Shown here piece by piece: positions 1 to 5,372 of a stretch of 8,859 nucleotides of DNA (its first letter is position 1; the number at the start of each line of letters is the position of its first letter). This DNA is from Bacillota bacterium (GTDB lineage Bacteria > Bacillota_E > JAJZYS01 > JAJYTV01): contig JAJZVM010000168.1 of NCBI GenBank assembly GCA_021845645.1, positions 1-8,859 on the forward strand, written 5' to 3'. The position numbers were made by a program, and so were the translations under genes. The notes under the pieces were generated by a model. The model was not told the DNA's origin, ran no database searches, and saw only the letters and a list, made by a program, of their open reading frames with translations.

Positions 1-1
1 C

Positions 2-91
2 CGTTGGGAGTCCACACCTTACGAAGGCGAGCTAGATCAACTCTGGGACACCGTCGTCAAGGAACTCTCCTGGCTCCTCGCCGAGTTCTGA
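2..91 (+). CDS. C-terminal end of an unidentified protein (partial, enters from the left edge)
   Basis: The frame is open from the window edge to a TGA at 89-91 and reads as a charged, Trp-rich helical tail (including ELDQLWDTVVKELSWLLAEF) with mostly G/C third positions, as expected of real coding sequence here. Only 29 residues are visible and I do not recognise a family. The end of this gene overlaps, on the opposite strand, the artificial tail of the exosortase-like remnant (37-690). This suggests a junction between unrelated genes near 92-140. No terminator hairpin is visible after the stop. Confidence 0.45.
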   Translation, partial: RWESTPYEGELDQLWDTVVKELSWLLAEF

Positions 92-690
92 GGAACGAAC
101 TTCCGAGACGATGTACTAGGTTGTCCTTGGGTCGTGATCCAGGGGACGAATTGGCTTAGGTGGGCTATGGACGCTATGGCCACCTGCACCAGTACGCCTT
201 GTGTCATCGTGGCCACCGCGCCAAGCAACGGTGGCCAGCTGAACAGAAGGTAGGCCAGCGGCCCCAACAGCGCGGGTGTCACGCCGACACCGAAGAGAAG
301 CCAGGCCATACCGAGCGTCCAGAGCGGCCAGAGCAGGAGGCCAGCGCTTTCCATCACAAAGAAGTAAGGCCAGCGCGCGGGCCCGATCACGAGCGCTGCT
401 CCGACGACGAGAAGAAGTCCACCGCCCAGGATGCCGTCGAGCTCCGAGTCGTCGTTCACAGGCGCGCTGCGGCGGATCCCGGACGCGCCCCAGAGAACGG
501 CGAGGAGAGGAATCCAGATCAGGTAGGCGATCGGAGTGTCCGCCAACACGTTCTGCCAAAGGGGCAGGGCGTACGCCGCGAGCGGGACGAGTGAGAGAAC
601 TCCCCAAACCACGAGGCGGACCACCTGGCCAGCGGATCCGTCCGCCCGATCCGCGGTGATCAACGAGCCACCCCCGGTCGGCACAGACAA
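37..690 (-). pseudogene. Exosortase/archaeosortase-like membrane protein, truncated before the catalytic half
   Basis: The frame opens with a TTG and encodes 217 residues, of which about 23-185 look like the N-terminal half of the exosortase (EpsH/Xrt) family. It has a first membrane helix at about 23-43, then TPIAYLIWIPLLAVLWG (52-68), which resembles the family's first conserved block, then a Gly-rich helix (86-104). Two more helices (109-136 and 139-160, ending LAYLLFSWPPLLG) match the family's 'phenylalanine/leucine-rich then Pro' segment. Intact exosortases are about 250-300 residues or more and carry a catalytic Cys, Arg and His in the later helices. None of these is present: after FVPWI (181-185) the frame turns into a polar Ser/Gln-rich tail and then runs antisense through the end of another gene. 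The start is also doubtful, because a better SD and ATG (698-709) lie in a different frame. I call it a C-terminally truncated, probably frame-damaged remnant. Family assignment is by pattern only, and another polytopic membrane protein is possible. Confidence 0.5.
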
Positions 691-1057
691 GGAACGTCAT
701 CGCACTCCCAAAAACCGTAACCGGGCAGTCGGCATGCCATCCGAAGGTCTGCCAGGTCGGCGTCACGGAGCTTGTCGCCCATGTTGCGCCTAGGGTCGGG
801 TGCGTGGGCTTGCTGCGTTTCCTTCGCTTCCGGGAGACTACCAGACGCGCGCCTGCCGACGCAGTATCGACAGCTGTATCACTCTTGGTGTCGCGGGGGT
901 GTCCGGGTCGTCTCGCGTGGCATGCAGACAAGAGGCATACGACGTCTGCCGTGGCCTCTCATCGTCGCCCGGCGCGAACACGCTCGTCACCTGGAAGACG
1001 GCGAACGGCAAAGAAACCAGGCGTAGCGCGTCCCGCACGCCTCAGGGGCCCTGCTTC
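691..1057. other. 367-bp stretch without a convincing gene; possible coding debris
   Basis: No reading frame here is convincing from start to stop. Two minus-strand pieces look partly coding. A GTG-started frame at 1038-838 begins with a hydrophobic, G/C-third-position stretch (VRDALRLVSLPFAVFQVTSV) but loses that character later and has a poor SD. An ATG-started 40-residue frame at 782-660 has normal-looking composition but no clear SD. Together with the truncated frames on either side, this suggests remnants of genes that once joined the membrane-protein string to the exosortase-like frame. No RNA gene, mobile element or repeat was recognised. Confidence 0.3.
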
Positions 1058-1129
1058 CTAAAGGACCGGATCCACCGTTTGCCCGAAGCAGTTCCTGGAC
1101 ACAGCTTCAGGGCAGCGGAGTCGGTTCAT
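1058..1129 (-). CDS. Very short ATGA-coupled reading frame, probably the stub of a lost gene
   Basis: An ATG at 1129-1127 overlaps the TGA stop of the 55-residue membrane protein (1128-1126) as ATGA, the usual arrangement for translational coupling in this window. The frame gives only 23 residues (MNRLRCPEAVSRNCFGQTVD plus three more) before TAG at 1060-1058. Either this is a real micropeptide or it is the N-terminus of a longer gene whose body has been deleted or frameshifted. Three such junctions in a row make a genuine downstream cistron plausible, but the overlap could also be chance. Confidence 0.25.
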   Translation of the reverse strand: MNRLRCPEAVSRNCFGQTVDPVL

Positions 1130-1293
1130 GGGCGCGACCGTGTGCCCGCCCGCGACGAGGCCAAGCCATAGTCCACAGCCAGGCCGAGCAACGCGGCGAC
1201 AGGCAGAGCCTCCGTGTACCAGTGCACGCCCGCCATCCGAATGAGCCACACTCCGGCCAGGACAATGGCCAGTACGGGACCCAACCCCTTCAT
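1126..1293 (-). CDS. Small two-helix membrane protein (55 aa)
   Basis: The 55-residue product starts MKGLGPVLAIVLAGVWLIRM, a membrane helix at about 3-20. A second hydrophobic segment at about 30-46 (EALPVAALLGLAVDYGL) follows after a short loop, and the tail is basic (ASSRAGTRSRP). I chose the ATG at 1293 because it is preceded by GGTGGTGA, a 7-of-8 match to an ideal SD, with 4 nt spacing. The same ATG also overlaps the stop of the upstream 102-codon frame as ATGA. A longer version starting at 1374 would add a Gly/Arg-rich segment that is the shadow of the neighbouring frame. Position within the ATPase transcript suggests a membrane accessory to that system. No family is recognised. Confidence 0.55.
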   Translation of the reverse strand: MKGLGPVLAIVLAGVWLIRMAGVHWYTEALPVAALLGLAVDYGLASSRAGTRSRP

Positions 1294-1598
1294 GGCGTCA
1301 CCACCCTCGGGACGAACCGCAGAACGTCCTGAGCGAGTGCCCCGCGGTCGACAACGACCGGGCAGGGCGCCCATGCGCTAGACTCGTCCGTGCATCCTCC
1401 GGGCTGGCGATGGTCATCACGGACGGCGTGGATCATCCGTTCGTACCCCTGGGCATTGTCGATGTTCCAGGCGACATGAGATGACTGCTCCGGCGCCTCG
1501 CAGGGCCCGATGACGATAATGACCGCCTCCCAATCAACCGCGCTCTTGCCCGCAGTGGCCGCCCGAACAGTCCCCTGGAAGCACGTTGGCCGCGTCGT
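1290..1598 (-). CDS. Hypothetical 102-residue protein with ACG in place of a start codon
   Basis: This frame lies between the ATPase stop (TAA, 1616-1614) and the 55-residue membrane protein, and would be missed by gene finders because it has no ATG, GTG or TTG near its beginning. It nevertheless reads as coding: third positions are mostly G/C, the protein is mixed and soluble-looking (around VDWEAVIIVIGPCEAPEQ at about 21-38 and HVAWNIDNAQGYERMIHAV at about 41-59), and its TGA overlaps the next ATG as ATGA. The spacing of a good SD, GGAGGGG at 1610-1604, points to the ACG at 1598-1596, exactly 5 nt downstream. ACG is one transition from ATG. Alternatives are an ATT at 1520 (also behind GGGAGG at 5 nt) giving 77 residues, or an ATG at 1427 giving only the last third. 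It has four cysteines and no recognised family. It is either a gene with a weak start or one recently silenced by a start-codon mutation. Confidence 0.45.
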   Translation of the reverse strand, partial: TTRPTCFQGTVRAATAGKSAVDWEAVIIVIGPCEAPEQSSHVAWNIDNAQGYERMIHAVRDDHRQPGGCTDESSAWAPCPVVVDRGALAQDVLRFVPRVVTP

Positions 1599-1603
1599 GA
1601 GAT

Positions 1604-1610
1604 CCCCTCC
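1604..1610 (-). promoter_or_regulatory. Ribosome binding site pointing to an ACG start
   Basis: GGAGGGG lies 3 nt after the ATPase stop codon and 5 nt before ACG at 1598. It is among the strongest SD-like sequences in this half of the window and has no standard start codon at usable distance, which is why the 102-codon frame is assigned the ACG. Confidence 0.45.
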
Positions 1611-1613
1611 GGC

Positions 1614-3518
1614 TTAGTACGCGCCGCAGAGAGCTCCGCCAAACGCGGCCAATGCCTCGCGATAAGCCCGGAAGTACGAGGCGCGCGGCAAATCCAACCG
1701 CTCGGCGATGTCCTCGTGCGATCCGGCCTTGTCGACGTAATAGAGCCGGAGGAGAAGGCTGCGGGAGCAGGGCATCTCCCCCAGCTGGGCGCTGGCGAGC
1801 GCATCAAGCAGCCAGCGCCGAAGCTCCGGCTCGCCTCCCTGTCCTGCCTGTGCCCTGTACACGTCCCCGAGCCCCGTGTCTCCAAGGCACCCCCCGGCGG
1901 CGTAGGCCTGCAGCGCTGCCTTGGCGAGCGCCGCGCGATCCGGCACAGGCACCGCGCTGAGGCGGTGGTCTGCCAACCGTTGCAGCGACGCCCTGGCCCC
2001 GCCCTCGCCCGCGCCAAGCAGGAAAACCTTCCCCGAGACAGGCTGTAGGCCAATCCGTTCGAGGACCTGCGCCACGACTCCATCTCCAAGCACCGCCACA
2101 CCCTGTCGCGCCTCCATGGCGACGGCGAGGAGACCAAGCAACGGACCGACGGCCACCGGATCCTTCGCCGCTATGGCCAGAAACATCGAGCCTTCGGGCA
2201 GCGGCGCCGGCAGCGTGTCGCCAGGGACCAGTGCGGCTGGGACCAGAAGAGCCGCCCCGCGGGCCGACCCGTCGTCGGCCGGTATCACGAGCACCCCCTC
2301 GACGCCGTCGGCGCAGGCCGTCGTCAACCAAGGCAGGGCATAGAGGTCCAGCGCCTCGCGAAGCGCCGCTAAGCCGACCACCGGTGCGGACGGAACTTCC
2401 ACCACGGACGGATCGTCCAGTTCGAGCAAAAGCCAGAGGGCAAGCGCCCGCTCCTTCTGCCCAACGCGCTCGTCTTCGATGAGCAGACGGCGGATGGCGC
2501 GGCGTAGCCACACCTGCCGGAGCCACGGCCGCTCCCTGGCAACGATGGCCGCCACCGGCCGGCGAAGGCTCTCGCCCAGACGATGCCAACCGCCGGGTTC
2601 GAGGCTGGAGGGGAGGCGCTCAAGCACCTCCCAACCCGCCGCCACCGTCTCGTCGCCAAGCATGGCGGCCAAGAGGCTCCGGCTGAAGTAGGGCAGAAGC
2701 GAGGCGGCCTGGAGAACGAGATCGTATGCCGCCGTGGCGTCCTCCGCACGCCATGCGGCGCGACGCGATCCAGGATGCAGCAGCTGCTCGAGAATGAGCG
2801 TCTGCGTGCCGCCAGACGGTCGAAGGCTGAGGATCCCGATGTCGCCGGCCGCGGCCACCTCGGTCTCGCTGCCGAGCACGTCGGCCACTTGCGCCAGCAG
2901 GGCTGGTCTGCCGCCCGTAAGGCAGTTCGCTTCGCGCTGCACCACCGGATCCTCGATGCCGTGCAACTGCAAAAACCTCTCTGCATCGACCATTGACAGG
3001 TCAGAGAGAGGGAGGCGCTCCACAAAGCTGCGCCATGCCCGCTCAAGCGGCCAGAGCGTCGCCGGGTGCATACGACCCGACAGCACCACCGCCACGCCTG
3101 GTGGCAGCCGGTACAGGAACCGGGTGCGCAAGGCAGCCTCACTGGGCCCGAGTAGGTCGTAATCGTCAAAGATGAGGAGGAGACCGTGCGTCCCCGAGAC
3201 CGAGATCGCGGCCAGCACCTCATCCTGGGAGGTCCTGGTCGGGCCCAGGTGCATCGCCGTGGCGATCCGTCCGATCACTTCGTCCGCCGCCGCGTCACGT
3301 TCGATGGTGACAGTGACGGTCTCGACGCCTCGCCGTTCGGAGGCTCGCTGCGCCGCCCGCAGCAGAGCGGTCTTGCCGATCCCGCGTTGCCCGTAGACGT
3401 ACGCGACGCTCGCCTCGGTCCGGGCACGCTCCAGCAACCGCTCGATCCGGGCGAGTTCGTCCCGTCGGCCGATGAATTGCTGCGCCTCGATTTCAAGCAG
3501 CGCCTCTTCGATGGACAT
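1614..3518 (-). CDS. STAND-type AAA ATPase with C-terminal helix-turn-helix, probable transcriptional regulator
   Basis: The protein has 634 residues. A short N-terminal helix and FIGRRDELARIERLL (25-39) lead into a P-loop ATPase. Walker A is GQRGIGKT (43-50), Walker B is LLLIFDD (113-119), a sensor-1-like strand is VVLSGR (144-149), and TGGRPALL (201-208) is the GxP-type motif of STAND/Orc1-Cdc6-like ATPases. A helical region at about 255-350 fits the usual winged-helix/arm segment. Residues about 408-500 form an alpha/beta block ending LLAVAMEARQGVAVLG and LERIGLQPVSGKVFLL, which resembles the second half of a GNAT acetyltransferase fold; this is inference. The C-terminus (598-622, SHEDIAERLDLPRASYFRAY) is a clear helix-turn-helix. 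I took the ATG at 3518 because the ATPase homology begins there and GGGGGT (3529-3524) precedes it. The frame is open further upstream but that part has no domain character. It is divergent from the exported protein at 3750 and heads the string of small frames downstream, so it likely senses a ligand through the middle domain and controls this locus. Confidence 0.85.
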   Translation of the reverse strand: MSIEEALLEIEAQQFIGRRDELARIERLLERARTEASVAYVYGQRGIGKTALLRAAQRASERRGVETVTVTIERDAAADEVIGRIATAMHLGPTRTSQDEVLAAISVSGTHGLLLIFDDYDLLGPSEAALRTRFLYRLPPGVAVVLSGRMHPATLWPLERAWRSFVERLPLSDLSMVDAERFLQLHGIEDPVVQREANCLTGGRPALLAQVADVLGSETEVAAAGDIGILSLRPSGGTQTLILEQLLHPGSRRAAWRAEDATAAYDLVLQAASLLPYFSRSLLAAMLGDETVAAGWEVLERLPSSLEPGGWHRLGESLRRPVAAIVARERPWLRQVWLRRAIRRLLIEDERVGQKERALALWLLLELDDPSVVEVPSAPVVGLAALREALDLYALPWLTTACADGVEGVLVIPADDGSARGAALLVPAALVPGDTLPAPLPEGSMFLAIAAKDPVAVGPLLGLLAVAMEARQGVAVLGDGVVAQVLERIGLQPVSGKVFLLGAGEGGARASLQRLADHRLSAVPVPDRAALAKAALQAYAAGGCLGDTGLGDVYRAQAGQGGEPELRRWLLDALASAQLGEMPCSRSLLLRLYYVDKAGSHEDIAERLDLPRASYFRAYREALAAFGGALCGAY

Positions 3519-3749
3519 GGCGTACCCCCGGTATCCCCTCTTACCGCAGGATAGCCCTGACCGCCGCAATGCTTCGGTGAAGGACGTCGATCGGCATACG
3601 CCACGCTTCTTGGGCCTTCCCGCACCCTCGCCAGGATTCGGGGCGCTCTGCCGGTGGGCCGCGCTGAAACCGCGGCTGACACCGTCCGCTGTACTGTACG
3701 CGCAAAGGCTCTTTGCTACACTCGCGCCACACGAGGAGGCAACGATCCT
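3519..3749. promoter_or_regulatory. Divergent intergenic region between the ATPase and the exported protein
   Basis: This 231-bp stretch must carry the promoters of both divergent genes. On the plus strand, TACACT (3717-3722) is a fair -10-like hexamer 28 nt before the exported protein's first base, but I see no matching -35; a short CTGTA direct repeat (within 3689-3700) sits where a regulator could bind. On the minus strand, TATCCT just upstream of the ATPase leader is a weak -10 candidate. A minus-strand 18-codon frame starting at 3595 and ending at 3541 lies directly before the ATPase and could be a leader peptide, but it lacks a good SD. None of these sites is convincing individually. 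Confidence 0.35.
3733..3739 (+). promoter_or_regulatory. Ribosome binding site that selects a TTG start
   Basis: GAGGAGG is the only strong SD before the exported protein. It is 10 nt from the in-frame TTG at 3750 but 25 nt from the ATG at 3765, so it favours TTG and adds five residues (MRHPV) before the hydrophobic segment. Confidence 0.55.
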
Positions 3750-4517
3750 TTGCGCCACCCAGTGATGGGGCGTCTATTTTGGGTTGCGACGGTGGTCGCT
3801 GTTGTCGCGACAGGGGCCGCACTTTTCCTGCTTAGCCGACCCGGCCGGGCCGCACCCGCCTCAGCCATGCCAACCCTGGTCGTAGGCACCCCCTACGACG
3901 GGACGCTAAGGGCCGCCAGCCGTATCGAGATCACCTTTCCGCCTGCCTCACTGCCTCAGGGGACGCGCGTCGACCTTCTGGGGGTCGGCGGCGGTGGCAG
4001 CGTCGTGGCAGAAAGGAGCCTGGCTCCTTCGGCCAGGGAACTGGATTCGGGCGCGGTTGACGGTGTCGTACCCGACGCCGCCGCAGATCCCGAGTACTGG
4101 ATCGCTCTGACGCTGGTGGGGCGAACACAGCTGATCGACCTCCAGATAGCGCCGCAGGGCCCAAGACCCGCCGGGACGCCGCTCGCCGCCATCCTCAAGC
4201 ATGTGCCCGCCGGGACTGGGGTCTACCTGCTCGGGCTACTCCCCGCCCAGTCCGGAACCCCGCCTGTCGCGGTTTACATTCCACCAAGCGACTGCGTGCC
4301 GAACCCACCCAGTGCCGGCATGACGATCTGCAATTTCCGCGCCCCGGCAGGATACGACAGCACCCCGATCTCCTTTGCCGCCTTTTCGACCGACGGGATG
4401 GTGACGTCGCTACCGGCGGGCACGCTGCCGGAAGTTGCGTGGCCCGCAGCCTTGCCGGTCATCGGATTGGCGGTCGCCCTGGTCCTGCGCGTCAGGTTCC
4501 GGGAGGGATCCAGATGA
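3750..4517 (+). CDS. Exported protein with signal segment and exosortase-type C-terminal sorting signal (255 aa)
   Basis: The N-terminus (MRHPVMGRLFWV, then a hydrophobic helix at about 9-28) is a signal peptide or anchor, with possible cleavage near APASA (35-39). The body (40-225) is predicted beta-rich and Pro/Gly/Thr-rich, with Cys182 and Cys194 able to form a disulfide. It is not recognised as a known domain. The C-terminus is distinctive: TLPEVAWPAALP (225-236), a hydrophobic helix to about 246, then RVRFREGSR. This order of a Pro-Glu motif, a transmembrane helix and an Arg-rich tail at the extreme end is the pattern of PEP-CTERM and related exosortase substrates, and an exosortase-like remnant lies on the opposite strand at 37-690. 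The sequence is not LPXTG, and no standard named CTERM consensus fits exactly. The start is TTG, chosen by its SD. It is divergent from the ATPase regulator, its likely controller. Its stop overlaps the ATG of a short, well-primed frame. A simple C-terminally anchored membrane protein is the alternative. Confidence 0.6.
   Translation: MRHPVMGRLFWVATVVAVVATGAALFLLSRPGRAAPASAMPTLVVGTPYDGTLRAASRIEITFPPASLPQGTRVDLLGVGGGGSVVAERSLAPSARELDSGAVDGVVPDAAADPEYWIALTLVGRTQLIDLQIAPQGPRPAGTPLAAILKHVPAGTGVYLLGLLPAQSGTPPVAVYIPPSDCVPNPPSAGMTICNFRAPAGYDSTPISFAAFSTDGMVTSLPAGTLPEVAWPAALPVIGLAVALVLRVRFREGSR
4501..4507 (+). promoter_or_regulatory. Ribosome binding site before the 29-codon stub
   Basis: GGGAGGG lies 6 nt before the ATG at 4514, inside the last codons of the exported protein. 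Its strength and spacing argue that a genuine coupled gene once started here. Confidence 0.5.
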
Positions 4518-4603
4518 CCGCGTCGGCGCAAGGCAGCGGCAGGTCCTCGACAGTCGAGTGTAGGCGTGGCCACGCCTCCCATCACGCCTCGTCTACCAGC
4601 TGA
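4514..4603 (+). pseudogene. N-terminal stub of a gene once coupled to the exported protein
   Basis: An ATG overlaps the exported protein's TGA as ATGA and has an excellent SD, but the frame ends after 29 residues (MTASAQGSGRSSTVECRRGH and nine more). The last part runs through a 16-bp palindrome and then into opposite-strand coding debris, so the gene body appears to have been replaced. A genuine 29-residue peptide cannot be excluded. Confidence 0.35.
4562..4577. repeat. 16-bp perfect palindrome
   Basis: AGGCGTGGCCACGCCT is identical to its own reverse complement. It lies between the end of the exported protein and opposite-strand gene debris. There is no T tract on either side and little room for a loop, so it is a poor intrinsic terminator. 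It could be a protein-binding site, a recombination site or chance in GC-rich sequence. Confidence 0.5.
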
Positions 4604-4633
4604 AAGAGCGCCGCCAACCGGCAACAGGCCCGC

Positions 4634-4867
4634 TCAATCCGCAGTGCTTTGCCACTCGAGTTCAACCCTTGGCGTGAAGGCGGCCTGGTTGTACTGCACG
4701 TGCCACCGCACCGACTTTTTGCCCGGTTGCGCCCACTCCGCCAAAAGCCCCCGCTCCGAACGCACTTCGAATTCCACGGGCGAGCAAGGAGTGGCCTCGA
4801 AGGCCCCCACGACAGCAGGGGCAGAGTGCGCGGCGAGATGGTAAGGACGGCGTCCGGCTGCACCTGT
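4634..4867 (-). pseudogene. C-terminal piece of an unidentified protein, fused to glycosyltransferase debris
   Basis: A frame with no usable N-terminal start is open from 4867 to a TGA at 4636-4634. Its last 50-60 codons read as real protein: GAFEATPCSPVEFEVRSERG, then LLAEWAQPGKKSVRWHVQYN, then QAAFTPRVELEWQSTAD. The alternating hydrophobic and polar pattern suggests a beta-sandwich end. It is in a different frame from the glycosyltransferase piece that precedes it on the same strand. The two swap coding quality somewhere in about 4810-4850. It is too short, and too different in character, to be the missing glycosyltransferase C-terminus, so two genes appear to have been joined. No family is recognised. 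Confidence 0.4.
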
Positions 4868-5187
4868 TCAAGGTATTGGAGCGTCCAGACGCTGGTGTGC
4901 AGCGGGTCCTCGGTGCTCCAGTATACGTGCAGCGCGGAAGCACTCCGACCATACTGGCGGATGGCCCCGAGCGCACCCCAGTCCCTGTGGATGTCCGTCC
5001 AGCCCATGCTCAGGATCAGCTCTGGTCGCCAAGCTGCCAAGTAGCTTTGCAGCCGGTCAACCGATGGTGGACCCTGCCAGATGGTCACGTGGTGCCCGAG
5101 ACGCGCCAGTGCCTGGGGCAGCCCGTGGACATAGACATCGTGGGTCTGAAGAAGAGGACTTCCACCCTCGTACCCTCCGCCCCGCGC
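4815..5187 (-). pseudogene. Glycosyltransferase (CgeB/YkvP-like) N-terminal fragment, both ends lost
   Basis: The coding region starts in mid-sequence after a TGA at 5190-5188. From about 5148 it reads LLQTHDVYVHGLPQALARLG then HHVTIWQGPPSVDRL, the first beta-alpha unit of a GT-B fold. Next come RPELILSMGWTDIH and ASALHVYWSTEDPLHTSVWT, which match the CgeB/YkvP-like glycosyltransferase pattern (an aromatic-x-x-x-DP motif in the nucleotide-free domain). The last part is YLEQVQPDAVLTISPRTLP. A normal enzyme of this type has about 300 or more residues with a sugar-nucleotide-binding second domain; here that half is absent. There is no ATG at the true N-terminus: the first start codon is a GTG at 5088, well inside the fold. 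This is a relic, perhaps of a surface or spore glycan gene that belonged with the exosortase-like locus. Confidence 0.55.
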
Positions 5188-5190
5188 TCA

Positions 5191-5372
5191 GACTTGCCGC
5201 CTTTGGGCACGCCTCATGGTGTGCGGCAGAGGAAGCGGAAGTGCGGGGCGGCGGACGAAGAGACGCACGAGGTCTGAGTGACGACATATGCGTGACCGGC
5301 TCCTGGTCCGGGCTACGGCCAAGGCGCGGCAGGGTTCCGCGTCAAGTTGACCCTTGGCTCCGCCTGCAAACG
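5191..5372. other. Gap with no recognisable gene
   Basis: Between the glycosyltransferase fragment and the transporter stop I see only short, Arg/Ser/Pro-rich frames typical of noncoding frames in GC-rich DNA. No terminator hairpin with a T tract follows the transporter on its strand. Confidence 0.4.

Noticed and set aside
210..237. 9-bp inverted repeat (TGGCCACCG and its complement, 10-nt loop)
   Set aside because: It lies inside the exosortase-like coding sequence with no T tract and is expected by chance in GC-rich DNA.
116..931. 271-codon minus-strand frame overlapping the exosortase-like frame
   Set aside because: It is Arg/Ser/Pro-rich without domain character over most of its length and is antiparallel or out of frame to better candidates. 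Only its internal ATG at 700 with a good SD was kept, as a finding.
2369..3223. 284-codon minus-strand frame inside the ATPase
   Set aside because: It overlaps the ATPase in another frame and is Arg/Ser/Trp/Cys-rich; the ATPase carries the Walker motifs.
3717..3722. TACACT as a -10 box of the exported protein
   Set aside because: No acceptable -35 at 16-18 nt, so it is mentioned only within the intergenic region and not called as a promoter.
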